From: Pogonophryne albipinna
Lineage: Eukaryota > Chordata > Actinopteri > Perciformes > Artedidraconidae
Assembly (NCBI GenBank): GCA_028583405.1
Contig: CM053256.1
Coordinates: 18,707,034 to 18,771,033, forward strand
Length of the DNA stretch: 64,000 nucleotides
Reading direction: 5' to 3'
Numbering within the stretch: the stretch's first letter is position 1; each line of letters begins with the position of its first letter. Below, piece by piece: positions 12,542 to 24,400 of the stretch. Below the pieces are notes generated by a model. It was not told the DNA's origin, ran no database searches, and saw only the letters and a program-made list of their open reading frames with translations. The position numbers were made by a program, and so were the translations under genes.

Positions 12542-15500
12542 CTACATGCTAGTTGGGAGTTTTTGTTTCCTGTTCTTCGTCGCGACCCCTGTCGTCAAAA
12601 ACTCAATTTTCTCTTTGATGTACTCCTGCTTACACTGCTCGAAGAACGCAGGGTCCTTGTAGCTGGTGGGAGACAGAAGGAACAGTTTTATTTCACAGAA
12701 TTAATGTTTTCTTGTGTGACTCACTCGATGGTGATGGTGAGTATGGCCCACAGAGTGTTAACCTATGTTAAAGATGTTGGTGGGATAACACTTGAGGGTG
12801 TTGCAGAGGATATCGCACTCACTGTATCGTCAGACATTCCTTCAGTGCTGCGTTCTGCTCTCGACACTTTAACACCATGAGGAACCCCGAGTCTTTGCAG
12901 CAGTGGTTGAAGGCTGGAGGAAGGTGGCAGAAAGAGGGGGAATTAGCAGAGGAACAGCATGTACAATAGCCACAAACATAACTATTATTGTTTCAATTAT
13001 TTTAAGCCTTCCACCTTTTCTGTTTGATCCCAGAGTAGAAGCTCAGAAAAAAAGACGAGTAGCCACAAGCTAACAAATATGGGCCTTCAGTGGGCCCTCC
13101 ACCACAAGAAGGAACCCAGTCACTCTGCAGCCTCTTATCTAACTGAAACCATGTTTCCTTGTTCGAACAAGGCCTGAACTGAGTGGTCGTTTTGGTGGTC
13201 GCCCTGTTTCCACATTGACCTTGTAACGGTCAGTCCACCACATGTCTGTAAACCCAGTAATTAAATATAGGCCACGTTTCAATACTTCCTGACTGACAGT
13301 GGTAGCAAACTAAGTGGTGAATATGTTCAGCACATAGATTTCTTATAGACATGGCACGTGTGTGACGTGTTGCCACCCTGCTATAAATACCATGTGGGGG
13401 GCCTCTATTTGAAGTCCCTGCATTTCTCCACAGGTTTCTCTATCCACAGGTCTGTGTTTCAGTTCTGCATTTTGTTTGCAGATCCAAATGAGGTAAGCAC
13501 AATCTGTGTTGATGGTGTTCAGGTGTTGGTGACAGAATGGCAAACATGTTTATGTTCAGAGTCTCCTACGATTTTCTACAAGACTTTGGCTGATAATCAG
13601 TCCTACCTTTCCTCATTGAGGGTCCATGTATTTGTGCTGGCTCTTAGTCCAGCTACACTGAGTGCTTCATTTGTTTCCCTCCCTATAGCTAGGTGCTGAA
13701 CATTTATGGAGTTTCTAATCTCCTCTCACCAATCGTAGTCAATATCAAATATACAGATTGCCAAGTAATGCAATAAGGTATAAAATCGGAAAACAAATGC
13801 AGTAAGCATTGCTAACATGTCCTCTCTCTCTGAGATACAGATAAAAAGCCCTTCCATATCACTGCATCAGCAACACAATGCCCTGGCTAGCGGTGTTTTC
13901 CAGATTAAACGTGCAGGGTCCTCATTGTAAACAAGGTGTTGAACAGCGAGTCTTCACCTTGTTAGCAAGCTCTTTCTCAAGACTTTCATTAAAACCACCG
14001 CCGTCCCATGCCATGTCCCCTTCACACAACTGACATCATAAATACCTTTATCAGTGGCATCAGTATGGTTATCACACAGTCACTTTCATCAGGATGCAAA
14101 TGTGAGAAAAAAAACTGAAAAGCAATTTAGAGAAGCAGAGCAGTGCGACTAATCTAATCAGCGAGCGCCTCATCCCTGTCCCATGGTGCTAATAGCGGCT
14201 GCAGAGGGCTGCCTCTCTGAGCGCAGATATACGAGAGCAGATTTATGTATGAAAGGCCCTTCTAAAGAAAGGCGTGATGGCACCTTCGCTTTAGACACTG
14301 ATGTTTGCCATTTTTAAAGATGCAGAAGTTTAGTTTGGCAGTTAGGCAAAAAGCAGAAGCTATGGGATTAAACATGTGGGGAGGATTTGGGCCTTAAGAG
14401 AAAGATAAAAGGTGTGAACCTCTAATATATAAATAGTTAAAAAACTAAATATAAGTGATGTTGATTTGAGGGATTTATGCAATTCGAAATAATTAAAAAT
14501 AATAAAAACCAGTAACTTAAAGTAAGGCATTGTGAAAATTAGTATATCAATCTTTTTTTTCTCTCCACATTTTAGATGAGGGGATCCCAACAAATTACGA
14601 CCAATTCGATTTCTGCAAATATAAGCAAAAAAACGAAACCAGGTCAATGTGGTTACTCAATTAGAATGTGGATTGTTTAAATGGTTGATTTTCAAACACT
14701 TCTATACAAGATATATATTATTACAAGACATCATCCATGCAAGGGGAAGGTCACACCAGGGGAAATAAAGCTTCAGAGATGTTGCATACAGGTCAGGAGT
14801 ACATTGTAGATTCAACAACAAAGCCTACAACATACAACAAAGGGGGGCTTTGAAGCATTTATGCCGAGGCAGATCACACAGGAAAACATACTACCATATT
14901 CTCTTTGGTTTTTTGGTAAATCATAAAAACACGTGCGTGGGGCCCAGTGCAGACACTGCATGGAGGTGTGAAAATGAGTGGGATGGAAGCAAGTAATGTG
15001 AAGGGGGGGAGGGGGGGGGGTTTCCACTACCCACACAGCCACTGTCTGTCCCATCACCATCGGATGCACCGTCTCCCCGCTTGAGCACTACACACCACTA
15101 CATTTCACCAAACCACATAACAGTCATTGTGTGACAGATGTGTTGCTGCAGTAAACAGGGTAAGGTGAGCAAAGCTGCAGCATTTCCAAGCAGATGAAGT
15201 GGCAACGGGTTGATGCTAAATGGCCTACTGCTCAATTCAGAGAAATGTAACTATCAGGGTTCATACACTTTTTTCACCAATGATTTTCAATGACTTTTCC
15301 ATGACTTCTCAATGACCTTTACCTAATTTTCCATGACCAAAAAAAAATTACCACTGAAAATGGTTTATCTTAACATGGAACAGGAAAATAAGGTCTGCAT
15401 TTGAAACATGTTGTGCCTATCTAAAACAAATCAAATAGTAGGCTTACTAGCTTCTACACGCTGAAGCAACTGCAGTCAGGGAGGCAAACTCATCAGGTAT

Positions 15501-18500
15501 GAAAAAGGTGACAAGGATCTGAGCCCCCCCCCGACCCCACGGAATATCGGCTTTAAAATGAGGAATAACAGAGGATTTTAGCAGTCAGAACAACTAAAGC
15601 AGGAGGTAATAATAACAGAAACGCCAAAGAGCCACATCTAATAGAAATATATAAAAGCATTTATTTTAATTGTGTAGCAGTCAGTTTATAATTCTGTCAG
15701 CACTGTTGAGCATTTTGAAAATGTATTGTCATGCCTCTGTGCAAGGCTTAGTCTTTCTATCTGTATAGCCACTGGTGTAAAGTAACTAAGTTCATAAACT
15801 CAACAAGTACTATACGTGGGTACAATTTTGAGATACTTGTACTTTATTTAAGTATTTCAATGTTTTGCTACTTTGTACTTCTACTCATCTACAGTTCAGA
15901 GGTACATGGTGTACTTGTACTCCACTACATGTATTTAATACCTTTAGTTACTTCACAGATGTGGATGAATGATGTGAAATATAATCAAGTGTTGAATCAG
16001 ACTTTAGTTCCATCTGGAGTAAATTCACAAGCTACCCTGCAGTATACTAAGTCATTCAAACTATCATATATATTATTCTGAAATGGACCAATCTGCACGA
16101 TGACTACTTTTACTGTCGCTACTTTAACTATATTTTGATGATAATACTTTTCTACTTTTACTTGAGGAACATTTTGAATGCTTTTACTGTAACAGAGTAT
16201 TCCTACACTCTGGTACTTCTACTTTTACTCAAGTAGCCTACAAGATCTGAGTACTTCTACTTTTACTCAAGTACAAGATCTGAGTACTACTACTTTCTCT
16301 CAAGTACAAGATCTGAGTACTATACTTTTACTCAAGTACAAGATCTGAGTAGGCTACTATACTTTTATTAAGTACAAGATCTGAGTACTATACTTTTATT
16401 AAGTACAAGATCTGAGTACTTCTACTTTTACTCTAGTAAATATCTATACTTATACCACCTCTGTTTATAGCCTATGAAAAAAACTATTAGAAAAAACGAA
16501 GGCTAAAGCTAACGTTAGCAGATAGTGACAATGTATGCTAGCTAGCTAGCGCAACGATAATATTGCGACAGAAAAACTTTTCTGTTCACATCACGCTCTG
16601 CTCTGAACACCTGAAGTTCTAACAGCTGTTCACCAGCGGTGGAGTCTGTGCCACAGTGACTCCGCACAGTTAACGAATGCACGGAGCAGCAGAGTTCAGC
16701 CGACCCGACAGGCAAGAAGACTCGAGCACACAGCTCGCGCTTCATATATTAAAAAATAACACCAATGCGCGTCATGATGGCACATAGCAGCTCGCAACCG
16801 CAGATTATTTCGGCGATTAGATCAAATGTAAATTATATTTGACGCAACTTTAGTTACATTTCCATGACTTTTCCAAAACTTTGGGAAAAATATTGTTTTC
16901 CATAACTTTTCCAGGGCCTGGAATTTGCATTTTGAATTTCCATGACTTTTCCAGGTTTTCAATGACCGTACGAACCCTGAACTATGGACAGTACCCATGG
17001 TGGTGGGAAACTGTTAAACCAAAAAGTGTGAAAAGATTAAAAAGGAGAGAAAAACAAGGTTAGATCAAAGTCCACAGAAGGAAGATATTAGAAAAAACTC
17101 AAAACCGCCACATGAAGGTTTAGAGCAGGGGTCGGCAAGGCAACCCCTGGCACGCGTGCCACCGTAACCAGTGGCACACTAGGAGTAAGTGTGCAAAAAT
17201 ATTTAAATTGCATATTCGGATCCTGAACGAGACCGCCGGCAGAGCGTGTTTCCCCCTGCAGAAGGAAGCCATGCACGCAACGCAGCACAGAAGGATAACT
17301 TTTAGGCCCTGCTCTCTTTAACTCCAGTCGACTTTCTGCTGCTTTCCTCCATGGTGAAACGACCAGGGGTGTAGCGCACTTCACACATTGCAGTATAAGG
17401 AGCTGTACATGCCGCAGTTTTTGCGTGGCTGTGTCTTTGGTTGAAAACCCAGTGGCGATCTGCTCATCGAAAATAATATGCTACACAGGGGCAGACTGGC
17501 CAACTGTGTGTTCTGGAGAATCACAGTACGGACGGTCGTCAGCGAACCGAGCCGGTCGCCAGCGGGCCGTTGACGACCGGGCTCGGTTTGCTGACGGCCG
17601 GCACCGCCCTTTATTTATTTAAATGTGTTTAAACGGCATCATGTAAGTTGCGCTGACAGGCAACAGAGGTCCACAGCTTCCCCGCAGCGAGGCTCCCCCC
17701 GCCCTCCAGTTGACAGTTCACGAGCCCCCCTCCCCCTTTATGATATCACTGCCCCGTCTAAGACACAAGTGGATCTGACTTTAAAGGAGACATGTCATGC
17801 TTTTCCGGTTATTACCCGTCCCCTTGTGTGTTATGAAGGTTTTTATGCATGTAAACGGTGTGCAGAGTCACAAACCCTCAAAGTACACCCTGTAAAACTC
17901 CCCAAAACGCCTCGTTGGAGACACGTCATTGTCCATTTGATTCTTCCGGGTACGGCATGATGTCAACCTGTACCCGGAACGAAATGGACCAATCCGCGGA
18001 GCCGTTACGTTAAGCCCCCGCTGATTGTTCCAAATTGACCAATCCACGGACTTCCTCACACACTCAGTGCAGGCAGCTCTGCTGATTTCTCCTCCCTGGC
18101 TGCAGGCTGATAACAGACAGTTGGGATCGCGGCGAAATTCTCTCTGCAGACCCATTCTCACAGCGTTTATCAACCTTTTTCTTACTCAATATCAAGCCAC
18201 ACTTATTGTTTTTACTTCAGCTGTGACTTTGTGTGTGCTCAGGATGAGTTTGGCTGTGTTTCGATGTGTATCGCTAAACAAGGAAACAACACCTCCACGG
18301 AGCTTAGCGCGATTCACAACGTCCCGACCAATCAGAGCACACTGGGCTCACAGGGAGGGTGGGGGCTGGAGCTATTGGAGCTACAACGAGCCTTTAAAGG
18401 CAGAGAGTGAAATTCAGTGAATACACGTAGTTTACAGAGATGCTGTATGAGAAACCAATGTGAGTTTGGAAAATTGCACAATATAAATATATTCTAGTAG

Positions 18501-21180
18501 ACCTCAACAATGGAATTATGATCAGTGGAAATGGCCATGACATGTCTCCTTTAATTACATTTGACTCGAGTGTTTCGTCAACTTAATGTGTTGCTTAAAA
18601 TAATACTTCTGCATACAGTATGTGACACTGTAAGTGTTGCACGGCCAGATACGGCCCAAGAAACTGACTCAGATAAGGAAATATATGATACATTATGATG
18701 TGATATGAATGATAATGGGACACATCGACATCTGCACTCACAGTGCCGTGGACTGTACGTAATGTTACTTGGTCCGGTTACTTGTGTTGTGGCAGATATT
18801 TAAGAAAGCTTTCTTAACGCTGATGTTATAATAGTCAGATTGCTCTGAAGATGGGAGGTGATATTCTATTAATTTTCACATTCACACAGTCAGTTGATTT
18901 TTACCGGCCGTCTTTCCTGCAACGGCAGCTTTTCTGTATTTCCTTTATCCTGTAATACGACTTGATCGCTTTAAACTCCGCACACTGAGCTCTGATTGGT
19001 CAGCAGACAGTGATCTCTTAGCCTGCAACCTAACCTGCTCCGGAGCAGGTTAGCCGCTCAGCATAAGTTACCATGGAGATCTAGCCCGCTAAAAAGAGAA
19101 CCAGCGTCGTAGGGCCGGAAACCCTGAGTTTTCCCTGAAGTTAGCCCGCCAAGCGAAAATCCGGCTTCGTAGTACAGGCCTCTGGTTTAGAGAGTTAGTT
19201 TGTGTATCGACACATTTTTCGTTTTAAATTGTTCCAAAATCTACAATTTCTTCCTCTGAAGAAAAAATGCTAACTATGAACCAAACAATACTGGTGGGTT
19301 GTAGTACTTCATTGCGATGCTGTACCTAAATGAGAACTGAACATTTTTGACTAAATTATCTTGTAATATTTAGCTGCTTGAAACCAACTGCTCACACATG
19401 TCAAGTATTAAAAGGGCTTTAGTATGACAAAGTCCTAACCTTAATACACAAGTATTATGGTATTGTGTTTTTTTTGCGTTTTCCGAAAATGTCATATTCT
19501 GGAAGATATTAAGACTTTGTTTGAAGCGGTGTACTTTTCATATTGCAAATTGAAAATGCACCCTTTAAATTAAAAGGATTCATAAAAGGACCTAATGAGC
19601 TTGGATATACAAATACAAACTTTTTCCAAAGAACATGTATTTATTTAGGGGTGAAATCAGTTACAAAAGGAAAAAAGAGGAATACTGTGTCTAGTGACCT
19701 CTGCTACTGTAGACAATGTGTCAATATACCAGTATTTTGTGATGTGTTGAGTTTCTATTGCATTTATAATACAGTATACACTCAGCTCCCAGTTTATTAG
19801 GGATATACAAAAATGTATCATACCTTTATGACGATTATAATGTGTAGGTTTTTTTAAACTTAAATGGTTTATTGAAGACAGGTGTTTAAATCAACATGTG
19901 GGTCGTATTGTTGGCAGAAATGTGTTGAATGTTACTGTCTTACATTGACAAGTGTTTCTAGTTTGTCGTCTCCCCTTTTTAATACAATTTGCCTTTTTTC
20001 TAGGCACACATTTAAATTGGTCATAGTAGGAAATAGTTATAATAATGTTGTTCGATTAAAATGTCTCAGGGTCTTTTGAAGATCAAATTTATTTTTCGAA
20101 TAAAACTTTGATGCCAGGGGATTAGACCATTCTTTTTCAGTGAGGTAAAAATGAAGAGCTTTTTTTTCAGAAGAGCATTTAACCCAATGTAGCAGGAAAA
20201 AATACAGGTGATTTTTCAAAGGAGGGTTAGTGAGCCAGTATGCATAATGTCAATGACCTTGAACTGCTTCACCACAACTTGTTCATATATTTGAGTAGAC
20301 CTGATCTATTGCTGCTTAGACATAGTCAAAATGTCTAGTTTAATACAATAATAGTCAAAATGTCTAGTTTAATACATTAAACATCATGCTTATTGACGTT
20401 AAAAGTATTGACTTGGACTGGACACATGTGCAAATATACTATATTGTATACATGATGTACATGAATTAACCTAGGCTTTTTTATTGCTAAAATAGTTAAG
20501 AGTAATGTCGCTATTAATAAAAATAGCACTAACATCCTATATAAGTAGATAAAAACCAAACAAATAAACACAAACCAATGTTAAACTTTTTTTTTTTAAA
20601 TGGTGTCTTGTCAGGTGTAATTGTTACCTGCAAACTTGAAGCAAGATAAACAAGTGTGTACCATTTTTAATTGAGTTGGACTTTTGTAAAGGAAAATATG
20701 CTTTATCAATCGCACAGATGGACACACACCTTCAACTTTTTCGACACAGATCTCCTTGGCTTTCTCCCTCATCATTTTGGGGATAAGGACATCGGTCTCC
20801 ACATGTCTCAGGTGGATCTCATCTGAGAAGGGAGGGCAAACAGAGACACAGGTAGACCATCACAACCATGGTGGGCATTATCATTATGACGACGTTTAAT
20901 GATTATAGAATACACGTTATACTATTATTGCATAGGTACTGGACATATAACCTAATGGATACGCAAAGAATAATGTATGAATTACAAGTGCGTAGAGATA
21001 ACCAGTTGAATATGTTGCTAGCTAACGTTAGCTACACGAGCCCACATAACATTGAGAAGTCTTTCCTGAATGCACGAGGCTGAATAAAGCTGTGTAAAGA
21101 TCGACACAGCGTGTATACTTAGCTAACGCTATGCATTCAGAAGAACAGAAATGTTGTATACCTGTTTTAATTTTCTCCAT
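12542..21180 (-). CDS. cmc1: cmc1, twin CX9C mitochondrial protein, four coding exons
   Basis: Coding exons on the - strand, in transcript order: 21180-21162, 20822-20730, 12913-12823, 12662-12542. Lengths are 19, 93, 91 and 121 bases, 324 in total: 107 codons plus stop in phase. Human CMC1 is 106 residues. The protein has two CX9C motifs, Cys32/Cys42 and Cys54/Cys64, with an extra Cys43, the hallmark of small intermembrane-space proteins folded by the MIA40 relay. It also shares the family blocks DVLIPK.MREKAKE, LKECLT and DPAFFEQCK, and ends in QKLPTSM like the human protein. CMC1 takes part in early cytochrome c oxidase (COX1) assembly. Intron 2 is 7.8 kb and filled with nested DNA transposons. 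The first exon is very short (six codons plus one base), and the ATG at 21178-21180 is the only one in frame before the donor. Confidence 0.93.
15770..16463. mobile_element. Nested hAT-type element carrying a minisatellite
   Basis: The ends are CACTGGTGTAAAGTA on the left and TACTTATACCACCTCTG on the right, imperfect inverted repeats. The flanks TGTATAGC (15762-15769) and TTTATAGC (16464-16471) match at seven of eight bases, fitting a hAT target duplication. The interior (GTAACTAAG, ACTTGTACTTTA motifs) belongs to a repeat I recognise as abundant in teleosts. It has no coding capacity. Confidence 0.6.
16213..16438. repeat. Minisatellite, unit about 30-33 bp
   Basis: About six imperfect tandem copies of a unit containing AAGTACAAGATCTGAGTAC followed by a CTACTTTTACT stretch. 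It lies inside the hAT-type element at 15770-16463. Confidence 0.75.
17125..19184. mobile_element. Probable composite hAT-type element
   Basis: The left terminus reads CAGGGGTCGGCAA and the right terminus ends GGCCTCTG. GTTTAGAG is duplicated exactly next to both ends (17117-17124 and 19185-19192), an 8-bp duplication as expected for hAT. The terminal repeats match only over the first few bases, so this could be two elements that decayed together. A TTAA-type element (17781-18554) is inserted within. No transposase frame was found. Confidence 0.45.
17781..18554. mobile_element. TTAA-flanked non-autonomous transposon, copy 1
   Basis: TTAA followed by AGGAGACATGTCATG, and CATGACATGTCTCCT followed by TTAA, form perfect 15-bp inverted ends with a TTAA target. 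That fits the piggyBac or Kolobok superfamilies. The long open frame inside (18025-18420) recurs in copy 2 at 60651-61380, so it is repeat sequence, not a host gene. Confidence 0.8.
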
Positions 21181-21246
21181 TGTAGTGCTGATTCTCAATT
21201 TCTCATAACATTACAAAACTAACCCTTGTGTTGTGACCTCTCAAAA

Positions 21247-21255
21247 CACTTCCGC
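21247..21255 (-). promoter_or_regulatory. cmc1: ETS-like site in the cmc1 promoter
   Basis: CACTTCCGC on the + strand reads GCGGAAGTG on the - strand, 67 bases upstream of the cmc1 ATG. ETS (GABP/NRF2-type) sites close to the start are common in nuclear genes for mitochondrial proteins. Assigned by motif and position only. Confidence 0.4.
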
Positions 21256-21415
21256 TTACGCAGTTACGCAGCGTAAGAAACTACATATCCCAGACTCACA
21301 CACGGACGTTAGAGAGGGGCGCTGGAGAGGGGGCGATTCAGCTCTTTGGTCCTTCCTGTTGAGAAATTACGTTTTTATTATTTTGTCCTTACTTTCCATC
21401 CATTATAGTGCTGAA

Positions 21416-21451
<36 letters not shown>

Positions 21452-24400
21452 TAATAATGATGATGAGGATGATAATAATCAAGGTTATAATTGTAATTGT
21501 ACTAATAATTCTGTTTGAGGTACAATGTGGGATGATAACAATAAAGCTTTTTTGTTATTAAGCTTCAATCTTTTCTTGATGTGAAATTGTTGAGTTGTAA
21601 AATGTGTTATGAGCCTAAGTGAGGACCAGTGTTTCCTTCCAATAACCATTATAACATTACTTTTAATAACATTTAAATTGAATATTATTAAATGATTGTA
21701 TAAATCCTTTGCTAATGTCAAATGATTTGCTCTACAGGAGGAAGCACTCTAACTCATACCCTCACCAATTCAAGAAGATTCCAAATATGGCTGGAATTAC
21801 TATAGCTGTAATGTTGCCAGATTTGTTTTGACTGATGCTATAATAACCTAGAACTTTACCCTGTCTTTTTTCATGCTATATAAAACATGATTTTATTATT
21901 TGTTATTTGAAGCACCTGGCATTAGTGGAAAAAGGCCTGAATGATGGGGAAAGTATACTCCGCTGTGACTACAGCAACATCCAGCCATGTCTGTGAGCCT
22001 CCACCACAGACTGCATGTCGTGCCGCTAAGCCTGACCACAGTCAGTTGTGTGGAGGACTGGCTGTCTAGATCCCATGCAAGGAGGACCCACCTGTTCAGT
22101 CAAAGCGACAGGTACACCTCGCAGACACACCCACCCACACACACACACACACACGCCTTGAAGCACCCCGTATCACACCTCCTGTTAGACTACAGTATGA
22201 AACAGGCGTAAGCTACTCATCTGCATATCCAAACCACACACACCCAGTGCGCCTTCACAAATCACACACACCCACACACACCATCAGCGAAGGGGATATA
22301 GAGTTGTTTTCGCATGTCTGCCTGAAGTTCTCACGGCTCTCTGACCCTAGCGATAAAGCTGTCACTTTACCTCTGTGTAGGAGTACATTCCTTTTATCTA
22401 CAAATCAAAGGCGAACAAGAAAAAAACAATGGTTTCTACAAGAAAAAATACTCCTTCAACAGTTACCACAGGCCTTCACCTGTGTGCACTTCATACTATG
22501 TTTGTTTTTTCCCCCCCCAGAATATAGACACATACAACAGATGGACACACCACACACATCTCCAAGCCCAACCAAACACCTCCCAGACAGCACACTCTTG
22601 TGTTCCATCCCTCCTGACACCAGGTGGGCATCTGCAGATTTGAATATCTGCAAATCTTTCCAAGATCTTGCACTAGCCAAGTTAAAACAGCAGACCAGAG
22701 CCAAGTGGAGCACAGATGATTGCACAACCAAACCACATCCAAGGGAAATGTCTATACTATACAAAATATATTTTATTTAGCAAATAATATGTCTAAGAAA
22801 TCCAATGTAGGTATTTTCTACTAAACTCATAGTTGAAACCACAATATTCACAAATCTGATCAAATATCAAATTATGACCCCTGATATTAATGCTGTATAC
22901 GTTAAAATGGAAATAGCATTTTAGGGGTCACAAAGAAAATCAGATTACTTAATGACAGGTTTTTTTTTTTCATTTTTCTCAAATGCATATGGAAATATAG
23001 TAAACAGAAATAATGAATAAGGAAGACTTATTTTGTATTAAGTGACCAAACCAAGTGATTTTAATGGATTATAATGTTTTGCCACTTTTAAATAAAAGGG
23101 TTCATAATCTTTTATCGAAAAACAATAAAACAAATATTGCATGTTTTTCTATTGGGCGCACAATGTAGTGTGTGTCATTTACATTTATGTTAATATGTTA
23201 TGTTCTCACTGTTCCTTATCATTTGGTGAAGAGACCAAATAGTTATTGCAAGGGAACCTTTTTTAATGCAAAAGCCAAATTGATATTATGTGATTTTAAT
23301 TAATTTACCAATGTAACTGACTTGACTTACAATGCCGGACAATCAGTCTCTGAAGCAATTACATTTTGTAAATCCTGCAAGTTCAGCCTTTAAGGACAGA
23401 AATCTTAACAGTATTTTTGATTTTCAGTTAAGCAAAGATATTCCCACAAATGTTTACTTTGGTCCATAAAATACAGTATAAAAAAGCTATGAATGATATG
23501 TCTTGAGAAGAAGGCAAGTGAGCAAGCATCAAGTCCAGTTGGCTCTGTGGTGGAAGCTGCTCGCTGCCCCAGGTATCGTGCTGGCTTGTATGGCAGGGGC
23601 ACGGGCTCCCAACACTGATCCAATATTACCCGAGCAGCAGGACCCCATGAACCTGGCAGAAGGAGGTTAGCAAAGTTAAACCCTCTTACTACTTGCCTCA
23701 CTGCTCAGGGACAACCACCAGCTCCTCCAACTGTCCACTGAGCACGGCCCCTGTCAGAGAATGTCGAGGGGTCATATACACTGACACTTATCGCACTTAT
23801 AAGTCTCAAGATAAGCAGTTATTTGTGTATGATATGATTTTTTTATAAGCAAAGTCATGTAAAATTCCCCCAAAGCAATGTTAAAGTCGAGGTAAACAGC
23901 AAAGATAATGGTTTTATTATTAACACGATACATTTTAACATATAGGAATTTAATAACTCATTGATCCTGAAAGTCATTTGGATAAGCATACTGACTGAAA
24001 CAGACTGTGTTTTTCTAAAGCCTCCTCTCAAGCCAGCGAGTAGGAGTAGGTGTGTTCTGATTTCCTCTGTGCTGCCTTAGTCCCCCACTCCTCCAGCTCT
24101 GTGTCTTCCAAGACGTCGTACGGCCGGCAGATGGGGCATAGAGATGAGATTTGAGAGAGTGTTTAAGCCCGAGCCATGGGGAGCCTCTTCAGGGTCAGTG
24201 GAGAGCAGATAATCCAACGACTCAGGTGAGGGGATTACACACCTACAGGCAGACCTATGCTGTTGGGTCCTGCTGTGGAGCACCTTACACAGGTCACCCC
24301 TGTGAAATTTGGCGGTGGTAATTGTAGTCAATGTCAAGTCACTGCATTTTGATGTTAGATTGACTCTCAGCTTGGCGGATTCACCTTCCCTTGTAGCTGA

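Larger units (their letters stand above)
15255..16979. mobile_element. Non-autonomous hAT-like element in cmc1 intron 2
   Basis: The left end CAGGGTTCATAC and the right end GTACGAACCCTG are inverted repeats, followed inward by CATGACTTTTCC-type subterminal repeats at both ends. The copy is flanked by AACTAT on both sides (15249-15254 and 16980-16985). A clean 8-bp duplication, as expected for hAT, is not seen. No transposase frame remains. A second element (15770-16463) is inserted inside it. Confidence 0.65.

Noticed and set aside
18025..18420. 131-codon frame, and its relative of 195 codons at 60719-61306
   Set aside because: Both lie inside copies of the same TTAA transposon and mirror each other. 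The shared frame follows from sequence identity and does not show a gene.
22247..22780. 177-codon + strand frame
   Set aside because: It is rich in CA-repeat translation (Thr-His) and low-complexity residues, with no domain and no splice partners.
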